A DNA stretch of 64,000 nucleotides from Streptomyces sp. NBS 14/10 (GTDB lineage: Bacteria > Actinomycetota > Actinomycetes > Streptomycetales > Streptomycetaceae), in NCBI RefSeq assembly GCF_002224125.1, contig NZ_NCSM01000003.1, forward strand, positions 67,716 to 131,715. Reading direction: 5' to 3'. Under the pieces are notes generated by a model. It worked only from the letters and a program-made list of their open reading frames with translations, ran no database searches and was not told where the DNA came from. The position numbers were made by a program, and so were the translations under genes. Shown here piece after piece: positions 18,477 through 27,142 of this stretch (the stretch's first letter is position 1; every line of letters starts with the position of its first letter).

Positions 18477-20147
18477 TCATGTGCTCCTAGTGGTGATGGA
18501 AAGCGGTGAGATACGGGTGCCTGAAGTGCCTGGGGTGCCCGGGGTGTGGGCCGAGGCGCGGGAGAGCGCGGCGAACGCGTACGCCAGCAGCGCGAGGGCC
18601 GTGACGCCGCAGACCGCGGCCGGGAGGCCGGCAGGTCCGCAGACGGCCGAGGCCCTGGCCACCGCCTCGGCGAACGCCCCGCCGCCCGGCAGCCGGCCGG
18701 CCGCGGCCCCGCCCAGCACAGCCGCCTCGGCCGCGCAGGCCATGGCGGTGCCGGTGGCGGCGGCCCGGCGGAAGCCGTGGACGGCGAGCAGCCGGGCGAC
18801 GAACAGCAGGACGCACACGGCCACCACATCGGACGCGACGGCTGTCGGAACGGCCCCGGGCGGGCGGCCGGGCAGCGGCAGCGCGAACCGGACGGCGAGC
18901 TGGACCGCGAGCACCAGGGGCGGCAGGGAGCAGAGGAACAGCGCCACCGTGCCCGCGAGCAGCGGCCGCACCCCCGCCGCGAACTCCGCGAGCCCACGGC
19001 TGCCCACCAGCCTCCGACGCGCCCGCCGGGCGAACCAGTGCGCACACCACGCGGCGGGCGCGACGGCCAGGGCGAGGACGACGGCCGCCTCTGCGACGGG
19101 CCGGCCGGCGGGCGCGACGCCGTAAGGCCGCCACGCGCCGGTCCGGGCCCCCTCCAGCAGCCAGTGCAGCCAGTCGCCGCACAGGGCGTACGCGATGAGC
19201 CAGCCGACGCGCAGCACCCCGGCCAGCCGCCCGGCCAACCCGCCGCCCCGCACCTTCAGCGGCCCGCGCGCCAGGCACAGCCACAACGCGGCCATCACCA
19301 ACGCGCCCCCACCCACCCCGGCAGCCACCCGCTCCCCCACCGCCCCGCCCCGCGCCCTGGCCAGCCCGACGACGGTCGCCACCCCCAGCGCGCCGGGCAC
19401 CAGATGCAGCGCCCCCACAGCCAGCCGCCCGCCGATCCGCCCACGCGACGGCACGGCCGCCGGGGCGCCCGGGCCCTCGTCGTCGCGGGGGACGCGCGCG
19501 TACAGCTCCTCGGCGAGTGAGAAGACATCACGATGCCGAAACCGGGCGGCGGTGCGGTCCGTCACGCCATGAGCCTCGAGCCCGGCGGCGATCTCCAGCG
19601 GATCGACAGCGCCCGCACACAGCTCGCGATGACGCCGCATCAACCCCCGCACAGGATCGGCCGACCCCCGCCCCGCGGGTTCTGTGGCGGCATCGGGCCC
19701 TTCCTGCGCCCCCGTCAACGGACGACGTCCGCCCTCGCCGCCCCCACCAGCGACCTCGCCCCGGCCCGGCGCGCCGTCGCCGCGGCCCGCGGCGCGTCGG
19801 GCGTCATCGACGCGCCGCGGGCGCTGGCCGGAGCCGGAGCAGGGGATCGGGCCGGAGGCCGGAACGGAGCCGGAGGCGGCAGCCGCCTGCGGCCTGGCCG
19901 ACGACGCGGGGCCGCTGCTCCCGAGCCCTTCATGCGGCGCCCCGCCCGCCTCCGGCTGGGGCGCCCCGCTCACGAGCGCGCGCGACTGCGTGTCCCAACC
20001 GCCAGGGCTTCGCGGAGTCCGCGGAGCGTCCGCCCGACGTCCCCGCCGCGCACCGGGGCGGGAAGACTCGGCAGAGCTGGAAGTCCCGGAGGCCGCCCCG
20101 GCGTCGTCGCCGTCCTCCGAGCCCGCAGCGCCCGGGCGGCGGGTCAT
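18477..20147 (-). CDS. Polytopic membrane protein of the PelF-like cluster
   Basis: 556 aa. The N-terminal third (about residues 1-200) is soluble, Arg/Ser/Gly-rich and low-complexity, followed by MRRHRELCAGAVDPLEIAAGLEAHG, which resembles a short helical domain. The rest has eight or more hydrophobic segments (for example LVPGALGVATVVGLA, LVMAALWLCLA, VVAVCVLLFVARLL). I do not recognise the family with certainty; position after a PelF-like glycosyltransferase suggests a polysaccharide exporter or assembly protein analogous to PelG, but no sequence motif proves this. The start ATG (20145-20147) overlaps the stop of the glycosyltransferase gene as ATGA, a sign of translational coupling. Confidence 0.65.
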   Translation of the reverse strand: MTRRPGAAGSEDGDDAGAASGTSSSAESSRPGARRGRRADAPRTPRSPGGWDTQSRALVSGAPQPEAGGAPHEGLGSSGPASSARPQAAAASGSVPASGPIPCSGSGQRPRRVDDARRAAGRGDGAPGRGEVAGGGGEGGRRPLTGAQEGPDAATEPAGRGSADPVRGLMRRHRELCAGAVDPLEIAAGLEAHGVTDRTAARFRHRDVFSLAEELYARVPRDDEGPGAPAAVPSRGRIGGRLAVGALHLVPGALGVATVVGLARARGGAVGERVAAGVGGGALVMAALWLCLARGPLKVRGGGLAGRLAGVLRVGWLIAYALCGDWLHWLLEGARTGAWRPYGVAPAGRPVAEAAVVLALAVAPAAWCAHWFARRARRRLVGSRGLAEFAAGVRPLLAGTVALFLCSLPPLVLAVQLAVRFALPLPGRPPGAVPTAVASDVVAVCVLLFVARLLAVHGFRRAAATGTAMACAAEAAVLGGAAAGRLPGGGAFAEAVARASAVCGPAGLPAAVCGVTALALLAYAFAALSRASAHTPGTPGTSGTRISPLSITTRST

Positions 20148-22057
20148 GGGCGCGCTTCTTCCGGCTGGGGGGCGTACGGGCCCACGGCCAGGGGTTCCGG
20201 TTCGTGGCCGGGTGGGGCCGTGGCCCAGGTGGGGGTGTGGGTGGCGGGTGAGGGGGCCGGGCCGGCGCCGCCCGCCCAGCGGCCGGGGATGTGGGCCTCC
20301 GCCGGGCGGGCGAAGGGCACGGGTTCGCCGTCCGGGCCGTACTCCCCGCGGCGCACCGGGCAGTGCGACATGAGCTCCAGATAGATGCCGCGGAACGCCG
20401 CCACGTTCTGTTCGGCCGTGAAGAGCTCCAGCGCGCGGGCGCGCGCCGCGGCGCCCAGGCGCTCGCGGCGCTCCGGGTCGGCGAGGAGTTCGAGGCACGC
20501 GTCCGCGAGCGCGCGCGGGTTGCGCGGCGGGACCACCAGGCCCGTGCCGCCGATGACTTCGCACACCGCGCCGACGTCCGTCGACACCGTGGCGCGCCCG
20601 CAGAACATCGCCTCCACCAGCCCGACCGGGAAGCCCTCGACCACGCTGGACAGCACCACCACGCTGCCCGCCGCGTACGCGTCAGCCGCCGACGGCAGCC
20701 CGGGGTCGCCGAGGCGGTCGAAGGAGACCGGGTTGTCAGCGGCCTCGTCGGGGAAGAGGTGGGCGGCGAGGGCGCGGCAGTGGGCCGGGTAGCCGTCGGC
20801 GGCGGGGGCGGAGGCGGGGCGCCCGGTCTCGACGAGGCGCAGCCGCGCCCGGGGCACCGCACGCCGCACCTGGGCGAAGGCGTGCAGCAGGGCCGCGACG
20901 TCCTTGGCGGGCTCGAGACGGCCCAGCCACACCAGCGTCCAGCCGTCGTCGCCCCGCGCCCCGGCGCCGTCGCCCGCACCCGCCCCCGCGCCGCGCTCGC
21001 CGACCTCCGCGAAGCGGCTCGCGTCCATGCCGGGGTAGACGGTGCGCAGCCGCTCCGGGGCGGCGCCGCAGCGCTCCTGCCAGCGGCGGGCATGGGTGTT
21101 ACCGGGGGTGGTCAGCGCCGCGCGGGCGTACGCCTCGGCGGTCAGCCGGCCCTGGAACGAGGCGAGCAGCGTCCGCACCGGGGCGGAGAGCACCGCGCCG
21201 CCCGGACCCGCCGCGCTCGCCAGGTAGTACTCGCGCAGCCGTACGCCGTATTCGGTGATCAGGAGGGGCGTGCCGAAGAAGCGCCGGGCCAGCAGCCCCG
21301 GGAGCGCGGCCGGGCCCGCGGAGGAGGCATGGCACAGGTCCACGCCGGACAGGCCGGGCTCGCCGGAGGAGCCCTCACCGCCAGGGCCCTCGCCGCCAGG
21401 GCCCTCGCCGGCTCCCCTGCCGACTCCCTCGCCGTCGCCGTACCAGTCGAGCGACAGCGGGCGCAGCGCGCGCTCCAGCGCGCCGGTCACGGTCAGCAGG
21501 TCGGCCACCCGCGCCCGATGCGCACCCTGAAGCGCACCGGGCGTGTGGCAGGCCCGTTCCAGGGCGCGTACGGCCGTCTCGGAGCGCAGCGCGGCGGGCA
21601 GCCCGCCGTGCTCGCGGGCCAGCTCGGCGAGCCCGTACAGGCCGCTGGCGAAACGGTCCGCCTGCGATCCCGCGGCCCCTGCGGCGGCCGCGGCCCCCGC
21701 GGTTCCGGCCGCCCCGGCGGCAGCGGGCGCGCCGGGGCTCCCGGGGCCGCCCGGCGCGCTGATCGCCGCCGCCAGCTCCCCGAAGCACTCCGCGAACCGC
21801 CGCCGCTCGCGCCGCCCGTACCTCCCCCGGTCCCGGCGCGCCGCCCGCGCCGCCTCCCCCCACAGCGGTGCGGTACGGACCCGCCGCACCGCGCCGGGCA
21901 GCTCCATGAAGCCCCCCGCCGTCTGGCGGGCGCTCCGGCTGAGGGCGTAGACCTCGAACTCGTGCTGGGCCAGCCCCCGCACCAGCCGGTCGCACCACAG
22001 CCGCGCCTCACCATCCGCGTACGGATACCCACCCTCCGTGAGCAGTCCCACGCGCAT
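20144..22057 (-). CDS. GT4 glycosyltransferase with DUF3492 N-domain (PelF-like)
   Basis: 637 aa. The N-terminus RVGLLTEGGYPYADGEARLWCDRL is the DUF3492 signature found in PelF. The C-terminal GT-B domain contains WTLVWLGRLEPAKDVAALL, DRLGDPGLPSAADAYAAGSVVVLSSVVEGFPVGLVEAMFCG with the ExxxxxxxE donor-binding glutamates, and STDVGAVCEVIGG. PelF polymerises UDP-N-acetylhexosamines into Pel exopolysaccharide in Pseudomonas. A Gly/Ala/Pro-rich insertion lies near residues 105-130 and another Gly/Glu-rich one near 210. ATG at 22057 (MRVGLL) follows a GGGGGTG; 10 extra codons upstream are rejected. First gene of the three-gene unit. Confidence 0.85.
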   Translation of the reverse strand: MRVGLLTEGGYPYADGEARLWCDRLVRGLAQHEFEVYALSRSARQTAGGFMELPGAVRRVRTAPLWGEAARAARRDRGRYGRRERRRFAECFGELAAAISAPGGPGSPGAPAAAGAAGTAGAAAAAGAAGSQADRFASGLYGLAELAREHGGLPAALRSETAVRALERACHTPGALQGAHRARVADLLTVTGALERALRPLSLDWYGDGEGVGRGAGEGPGGEGPGGEGSSGEPGLSGVDLCHASSAGPAALPGLLARRFFGTPLLITEYGVRLREYYLASAAGPGGAVLSAPVRTLLASFQGRLTAEAYARAALTTPGNTHARRWQERCGAAPERLRTVYPGMDASRFAEVGERGAGAGAGDGAGARGDDGWTLVWLGRLEPAKDVAALLHAFAQVRRAVPRARLRLVETGRPASAPAADGYPAHCRALAAHLFPDEAADNPVSFDRLGDPGLPSAADAYAAGSVVVLSSVVEGFPVGLVEAMFCGRATVSTDVGAVCEVIGGTGLVVPPRNPRALADACLELLADPERRERLGAAARARALELFTAEQNVAAFRGIYLELMSHCPVRRGEYGPDGEPVPFARPAEAHIPGRWAGGAGPAPSPATHTPTWATAPPGHEPEPLAVGPYAPQPEEARP

Positions 22058-22135
22058 GAGCGCACCCCCGATCTCCCATGTCGGCAAGCCGTCGCGCCGC
22101 CGTCCGGCAGCGGGAGCACGTTATGCGGGCAGGGT

Positions 22136-22169
22136 GGTGGTGCGACGGACGGTTGTCCGTCGCACCACC
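22136..22169 (-). terminator. Strong hairpin terminator after the DUF3152 gene
   Basis: Perfect 15-bp stem GGTGGTGCGACGGAC (22136-22150), GGTT loop, complement at 22155-22169. It lies between the DUF3152 gene and the PelF-like gene, both on the minus strand, and so separates the two transcription units. Confidence 0.85.
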
Positions 22170-22259
22170 GGAAGGGGTGAACGCCCGTGACCTTCCCGGA
22201 CGTCAGGCGTTGTGGGGCTCCGTACGCGGGTACGGCCGCCGGCTACCCGCGGCCGCCGG

Positions 22260-23924
22260 TCACCTGGGATACGGCCAGGCGTTCGGCCGACAGGTCGCCC
22301 CATCGGTCGTCAGGAACTTGGTCTGCTGCATCATCACCGGCGCCAGCGCGCCCTGCCGGGAGCAGATCTCGTGGTTGTGCCCGAGCCGGTGGCCCACCTC
22401 GTGGTTGATGAGCATCTGCCGGTAGGCATGCATCTTGTCGTCGCCGAAGGTCTTCGCGCCCTGCGCCCACCGATAGGCGTTGATCATGACGCGCTCGGTG
22501 GAGGCGGAGTCGCACGAGACGTTGTCCTGGGTGGTGTCCAGACCGGATTTCAGACACCACTTCGCGGTGGTGCCGGGGCTCGCCAGCGTGATCACGAAGT
22601 CGGCCCGGCCGGAGGAGACCCGGTCGAAGGAGCTGGTCCCGCCGTGGCCCCAACTGCGTTCGTCGTTCAGCGTCTTGTGCACGGCCTGCGCGAACAGCTC
22701 GCCGTCCAGCGGCAGGCCCTTCTCCACGTCCACGCGATAGCGCCACACCCGGCCCCGGCCGGTCCCCTTGTCCTGCCCGGCGACCGTCGTGAACGCCCCG
22801 GATCCGCTCAGCTTCGGGTCCAGCGGGAACTTCTGCGTCATCAGCGCGGCGTACGAAGTGGCCTTCGGGGCCGGGGTGGTCGGGGTCGACCGCGCCGCAC
22901 GCCCGCCGTTCCCGTCGTCGTCGCCCGCGGCCTCGGTGCGCTCCGCGCCGCCCTGGGCGCGCGCGCTGTTGCCGCTGTCCTGCGGCCCGTTGGCCACCTG
23001 CCCGGCGACCACGACCGCCAGCACGGTGGTCACGGCCGCGGCGGCGACACCGGTGAACGTCCGCCCCTTGCCGCCCTTGGCCGCGCCGGCCGCCTCTTGG
23101 GGCTCGTCCTCACCGTCGTCGGCGTCGGCGTCCGTGCCCTCGGCGCCGTCCGCCCTGACGCGGCGCGGTGCTCCCGGGGCGCCCGCGGCGAAGACGTCCT
23201 CGCCGTCGCAGTCGAGGGCTTCGGAGGTGTCGAACGCGTCGACGTACTCCTTGCGCGGGCCTGGCATCAGGCCGCCCACCGTCGCGCCCGGCGCAGGGCT
23301 CGCGGTCCGCGCCCCAAAAGACGCCCGCGCCCCGCCAGGCATACCGCCCGGACCACCGGGACCACCAGGGCCGCCGGGCACACCGCTCAGACCGCCGCGC
23401 CGCACCGGACCGCCAGGACCGCCAGGACCGCCAGGACCGCTCTGACCACCGGGACGCGGCTGGCCGCCAGGCCGTCCCGGTCCGCCGAAACCGCCGGGAC
23501 CGGCCGGACCACCAGGCCCCCCGGGCCCGCCCGGGACCATACGACCGCCCGGCCCGCCCACAGCACCCCAACCACCGCCCGGCTCACGGTGCTCCGGGTG
23601 CCCGCCCCTGGCCCGCGGCACACCGGGCCCCTGCGGACGCATCCGCGGCACGCCCTGCGGCGGCGTCACACCAGGATCCACACCAGGCTCAGGACCAGCC
23701 CCAGACCCAGGCCCCGGTCCGGGCACCATCCGCCGCCTGCGGCCCGTGCCCGGGCCTCCGGCCGGACCAGCCGGACCGGCCGGCCCAGAGGGCGTGTACT
23801 CCACAAAGCCGGGACCGGCACCGGGGCCACGGCCGCCGCCGGGGGCGGAGCCTGGGCCCGCCTGCCCGGACCGGCGGTCGCGGTCCTCCTGGCTCTGGCT
23901 GCCACGTGCGCTGTGTTTACCCAC
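22260..23924 (-). CDS. DUF3152 membrane-anchored metzincin-like protease with collagen-like N-terminus
   Basis: 554 aa. The N-terminal cytoplasmic region (about residues 20-260) is Gly-Pro rich with long Gly-X-Y runs like collagen. A single membrane segment (FTGVAAAAVTTVLAVVVAGQVA, near 325) follows. The extracytoplasmic DUF3152 domain carries HEVGHRLGHNH, the zinc motif HExxHxxGxxH of metzincins, and a Met-turn-like VMMQQT downstream. Two Cys pairs (CLKSGLDTTQDNVSC and CSRQ...TC) probably form disulfides. GTG at 23922-23924 overlaps the upstream hydrolase stop by eight bases. Substrate unknown. Confidence 0.8.
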   Translation of the reverse strand: MGKHSARGSQSQEDRDRRSGQAGPGSAPGGGRGPGAGPGFVEYTPSGPAGPAGPAGGPGTGRRRRMVPGPGPGSGAGPEPGVDPGVTPPQGVPRMRPQGPGVPRARGGHPEHREPGGGWGAVGGPGGRMVPGGPGGPGGPAGPGGFGGPGRPGGQPRPGGQSGPGGPGGPGGPVRRGGLSGVPGGPGGPGGPGGMPGGARASFGARTASPAPGATVGGLMPGPRKEYVDAFDTSEALDCDGEDVFAAGAPGAPRRVRADGAEGTDADADDGEDEPQEAAGAAKGGKGRTFTGVAAAAVTTVLAVVVAGQVANGPQDSGNSARAQGGAERTEAAGDDDGNGGRAARSTPTTPAPKATSYAALMTQKFPLDPKLSGSGAFTTVAGQDKGTGRGRVWRYRVDVEKGLPLDGELFAQAVHKTLNDERSWGHGGTSSFDRVSSGRADFVITLASPGTTAKWCLKSGLDTTQDNVSCDSASTERVMINAYRWAQGAKTFGDDKMHAYRQMLINHEVGHRLGHNHEICSRQGALAPVMMQQTKFLTTDGATCRPNAWPYPR

Positions 23925-24984
23925 GCGCCGCACCGCTCCCGTCCGTGCCGGGCACCGGGGCGGTCCGCATCCCCGGGTCACCCCGGCGGCCACCGTCCTC
24001 CCGGCCCTCCCGGCCTGCTCTGCCTTCTCGGCCTGTCACGTCGTCGAGCAGTTCACGCACCCCCTGCGCCACTGCCTCGGGATACTCCATCATCGCCACG
24101 TGCCCCGCGTCCACCAGCGTCAACAGCCGCGAGTCGCGGAAGGCCGCGCCGGCCCGCTGCGCCATTCGGTAGGACACCAGCTGGTCACGCATCCCGTACA
24201 CCAGCAGCGTCGGCGCCAGCACCCGCTCGGCCTGCCGCCACATCGAGTGCCGGCCGCCGAGCGTGTACGAATCGACGAGGCCGCGCGCCGAGCGCGTCAG
24301 CGCGTCCCAGAAGTACGGGAGGGCGAGCTTCCGCTCGAACTCCTGCACCGCCAGCGCGAAGTTCTCCGGGCTGACCCGCGACGGGTTGCCATAGGTGAGC
24401 GCCATCGCCTCGCGCGTGCGCCGCTCCGCGTCCCAGTCCCGGGTCAGCCGGGTGAACAGCCGGGTGACGCCGGGGATCGCGAGCAGGCTGGTGGGGACCG
24501 CCGTCATTTGCGGGGGCAGCTCGGGCAGCGCGGGCGAGACGAGGGTGAGGGTGCGCACCAGGTCCGGCCGCAGCGCGGCGACGCGGGTGGAGACCGCGCC
24601 GCCCAGCGAATTGCCGACCAGGTGCACGGGTCCGCGCCCGCTCGCGTCGAGGTAGCGGATCACGGCACGGGCGTGGCCCGGTATCGAGTAGTCGCCGTCG
24701 TCGGGCGGCGGGGAGTCACCGAAGCCGGGCAGGTCAAGGGCCTCTCCGTCCACTCGCTCGGCAAGCGGCTCCATCAGGAGGGACCAGTTCTGCGAGGAGC
24801 CGCCGAGCCCGTGCACATAAAGCGCGGGCGGCAGACCGTCCCGGACCGGCGGGCGGGACCGTACGGTGAGGGTGAGACCGGAGAGGCGCACCGTACGCAG
24901 CCGCTCCCCCGCTCCGACGCGAACGGGCCGGGCGGGCGGGACCGCGGAGAGGATGCGGGGAACCGGCTGCTCGGTCGAAGACAT
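23917..24984 (-). CDS. Alpha/beta-fold hydrolase
   Basis: 355 aa, cytosolic, no signal peptide. Oxyanion motif HGLGGSSQNW, nucleophile GNSLGG, late Asp in VYGMRDQLV and His in DAGHVAMMEYP make a complete triad, in the style of lysophospholipase/MhpC-like esterases. The last 40 residues are Arg/Gly/Glu-rich low complexity. A TAACAT -10 box ends six bases before the ATG and predicts a leaderless mRNA. The 3' end overlaps the DUF3152 gene by eight bases, suggesting co-transcription. Substrate not inferable. Confidence 0.85.
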   Translation of the reverse strand: MSSTEQPVPRILSAVPPARPVRVGAGERLRTVRLSGLTLTVRSRPPVRDGLPPALYVHGLGGSSQNWSLLMEPLAERVDGEALDLPGFGDSPPPDDGDYSIPGHARAVIRYLDASGRGPVHLVGNSLGGAVSTRVAALRPDLVRTLTLVSPALPELPPQMTAVPTSLLAIPGVTRLFTRLTRDWDAERRTREAMALTYGNPSRVSPENFALAVQEFERKLALPYFWDALTRSARGLVDSYTLGGRHSMWRQAERVLAPTLLVYGMRDQLVSYRMAQRAGAAFRDSRLLTLVDAGHVAMMEYPEAVAQGVRELLDDVTGREGRAGREGREDGGRRGDPGMRTAPVPGTDGSGAARG

Positions 24985-25160
24985 GCGGCAATGTTACGAG
25001 ACGATCACACTCGGAGCCCTGTGTTCGCACTCACAGCCCGCGTAGCGTCCGAAAGTGAGCTCTCCTAGGCTCGTAAATACAGGGACGATCACTCCGGGCC
25101 GGGGCGGGCGGGAGAAACGCCCGCCCCGGGCGCCCGAGGAACGCCTGAGGAAGGGGAGAA

Positions 25161-25385
25161 ATGTCCGTCGACCCCAGCGACCCCGAGACCTTCGAGGAAA
25201 ACGACGCCGCCGAATTCGTCGTGGAGGACGTCGAAGCACCGGAAGTGGACGCCGCGGAGCAGCACCACGACCTCCTGCCGAACCGGGACGAGCCCGTGAA
25301 CGCGGACGCATTGGCGGAGGCGAACGAGGCGGACCGCATGGAGCAGGCCCGGATCGTCGAGGTGGACGAGGACGACTACTTGTGA
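25161..25385 (+). CDS. Small acidic protein of unknown function
   Basis: 74 aa, strongly acidic (about 25 Asp/Glu), no membrane segment, ending VDEDDYL. A GGGGAG two bases before the ATG region provides a ribosome binding site. Upstream, TAGGCT and GTAAAT at about 25068-25079 could be a -10. I do not recognise the family. The composition resembles small intrinsically disordered actinobacterial proteins. It is divergent from the alpha/beta hydrolase. Confidence 0.65.
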   Translation: MSVDPSDPETFEENDAAEFVVEDVEAPEVDAAEQHHDLLPNRDEPVNADALAEANEADRMEQARIVEVDEDDYL

Positions 25386-25492
25386 ACTGCGCCATTTGTC
25401 AGCTTTATCGACTTTCCACGGAGTGTGGTCCGTGAAATTCTCCGTACGGACCGCGCGCCGCCCTGTTACCCAAAAGTACGATGGCGGGCGCG

Positions 25493-25507
25493 GTGCACAC
25501 CGTGTAC
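25493..25507. promoter_or_regulatory. Putative TetR operator
   Basis: The 15-bp near-palindrome GTGCACACCGTGTAC has symmetric half-sites GTnCAC and GTGnAC, centred at 25500, thirty bases before the TetR start codon. Position and symmetry suggest autoregulation; this is inference only. Confidence 0.45.
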
Positions 25508-25529
25508 AGAACACTCATTGGGAGGCGGC

Positions 25530-26171
25530 GTGACAGCCATCGAGCAGACCGAGGCGCGCCCGCGGGGCACGCGCCTGCCGCGCCGAGCCCGACGGAATCA
25601 GCTCCTGGGGGCGGCCCAGGAGGTCTTCGTGGCACAGGGCTATCACGCGGCGGCCATGGACGATATCGCCGAGCGCGCCGGGGTCAGCAAGCCGGTGCTC
25701 TACCAGCACTTCCCCGGCAAGCTCGACCTCTATCTGGCCCTGCTGGACCAGCACTGCGAGGCGCTGCTGCAGTCGGTGCGCACCGCGCTGGCGTCGACGA
25801 CCGAGAACAAGCAGCGCGTCGCCGCCACCATGGACGCCTACTTCGCGTACGTCGAGAACGAGGGCGGCGCCTTCCGGTTGGTGTTCGAATCGGACCTCAC
25901 CAACGAGCCGGCCGTGCGCGAGCGCGTGGACCGGGTCTCGCTGCAGTGCGCCGAGGCGATCAGCGAGGTGATCGCCGAGGACACCGGCCTGCCGAAGGAC
26001 GAGTCGATGCTGCTGGCGGTCGGCCTCGGCGGAGTCTCGCAGGTCGTCGCGCGCTACTGGCTCTCCAGCGAGAGCCAGGTGCCGCGCGATACGGCCGTAC
26101 AGCTGCTCACCTCGCTCGCCTGGCGGGGCATCGCGGGCTTCCCGCTGCACGGCGCCGACGGCGGCAACTGA
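25530..26171 (+). CDS. TetR/AcrR family transcriptional regulator
   Basis: 213 aa, typical length. The N-terminal helix-turn-helix is clear: RRNQLLGAAQEVFVAQGYHAAAMDDIAERAGVSKPVLYQHFPGKLDLY. The C-terminal ligand/dimer domain contains VFESDLTNEPAVRERV and LGGVSQVVARYWL, like TetR_C actinobacterial regulators of cell-envelope or lipid functions, but no ligand can be named. GTG at 25530 with GGGAGG four to five bases upstream is preferred over the 35-codon longer frame. A likely operator lies immediately upstream. Confidence 0.9.
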   Translation: MTAIEQTEARPRGTRLPRRARRNQLLGAAQEVFVAQGYHAAAMDDIAERAGVSKPVLYQHFPGKLDLYLALLDQHCEALLQSVRTALASTTENKQRVAATMDAYFAYVENEGGAFRLVFESDLTNEPAVRERVDRVSLQCAEAISEVIAEDTGLPKDESMLLAVGLGGVSQVVARYWLSSESQVPRDTAVQLLTSLAWRGIAGFPLHGADGGN

Positions 26172-26345
26172 GAGCCGCGCGCGGCGGCCGGGGCGGTGTG
26201 CGGGTGTCCGCCGCGCCCCCGGCGGCAGCGTGTTCGCTGCGGGCGTGCGCCCGTACGGCTCGTCCGGTCTCCGCACCGGGCTAATGTGTGCTGCGTACGG
26301 CGCGGCTGGCCGCGCACCCCAACTGACCGTCGGAGGGACAAAGCC

Positions 26346-26573
26346 GTGGAGGTCAAGATCGGCGTGCAGCACGCGCCCCGCGAGATCGTTTTGGAGAGCG
26401 GACAGTCTGCCGAGGAAGTCGAGCGCGCCGTGGCCGACGCGCTCGCCGGCAAGGCGCAGCTGCTGACCCTGGTGGACGACCACGGCCGCAAGGTCCTGGT
26501 CCCGTCCGACCGGCTCGCATACGTCGAGATCGGCGAGCCGGCCGCCCGCAAGGTCGGCTTCAGCGCGCTCTGA
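26346..26573 (+). CDS. DUF3107 family small protein
   Basis: 75 aa protein starting MEVKIGVQHAPREI, ending AARKVGFSAL, which is the compact DUF3107 family universal in Streptomyces and mycobacteria. Family function is unknown. GTG at 26346 is preceded by GGAGG nine bases upstream. It has its own perfect terminator directly downstream and lies beside the TetR gene, as in related genomes. Confidence 0.9.
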   Translation: MEVKIGVQHAPREIVLESGQSAEEVERAVADALAGKAQLLTLVDDHGRKVLVPSDRLAYVEIGEPAARKVGFSAL

Positions 26574-26597
26574 GCAGCGTCCGCGCCAACGGAACGC

Positions 26598-26633
26598 GGC
26601 GGGGCCCGGTGAGAACCCTCACCGGGCCCCGCC
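26598..26633 (+). terminator. Intrinsic terminator after DUF3107 gene
   Basis: Perfect 16-bp stem GGCGGGGCCCGGTGAG (26598-26613), AACC loop, complement 26618-26633, followed by a TTTT run at 26636-26639. The best intrinsic terminator in the window. Confidence 0.92.
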
Positions 26634-26784
26634 CCTTTTCCGGCGCGTGCGGAAGGCCGTCTTCAGGTTCGGCCGGCCGGGCAGGGTTGCCCGCCACTGG
26701 CCGAGGGTAGGACGGCTGCGACCGGGGCTCGGCACCGCCGTACCACGAGGCCTCGATCCCGATCCACGCACGGGAGGACGCACC

Positions 26785-27051
26785 ATGATCTTGGAAGCGC
26801 TCGGCTCCGTACTGATCGGTCTCGCCATCGCATACGGGGCGGGCCGCTGGCAGCCTCGAAGGTTCCATTCCCGACGGCTGCTGCTGTCCACCGGCCCCGG
26901 CGCCGCGCTTCTCGGCTCGCTGCTCGCCCACGCCGTGCTGGGCGCGGGACATACGCCGACGGTGCTGATCGCCGCGCTCGGCGTCTCGGTGGCGCTGCTG
27001 TCGCTGCTGGTCCGCCCGGCCCGCAGGCTCCGCCGCTCCGCCACGGCCTGA
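26785..27051 (+). CDS. Small integral membrane protein, unknown
   Basis: 88 aa with three hydrophobic stretches (EALGSVLIGLAIAYGAG, LLLSTGPGAALLGSLLAHAVLG, TVLIAALGVSVALLSLLV) and basic ends. ATG at 26785 has a GGGAGG seven bases upstream, so the longer in-frame extension is rejected. Family not recognised. Convergent with the ferritin-like gene. Confidence 0.7.
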   Translation: MILEALGSVLIGLAIAYGAGRWQPRRFHSRRLLLSTGPGAALLGSLLAHAVLGAGHTPTVLIAALGVSVALLSLLVRPARRLRRSATA

Positions 27052-27070
27052 GAGCCCTCCATACGCACCA

Positions 27071-27100
27071 CGGCCCGCACCCCTCCAGGGGCGCGGGCCG
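27071..27100. terminator. Hairpin between convergent genes
   Basis: CGGCCCGC (27071-27078) pairs with GCGGGCCG (27093-27100), with an inner CCCT/AGGG helix. It lies between the membrane-protein gene and the ferritin-like gene and could serve both. Confidence 0.65.
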
Positions 27101-27142
27101 CGCGCTACAGCTCAGAGCACCGGACTCAGGAGGGCACCGGGC

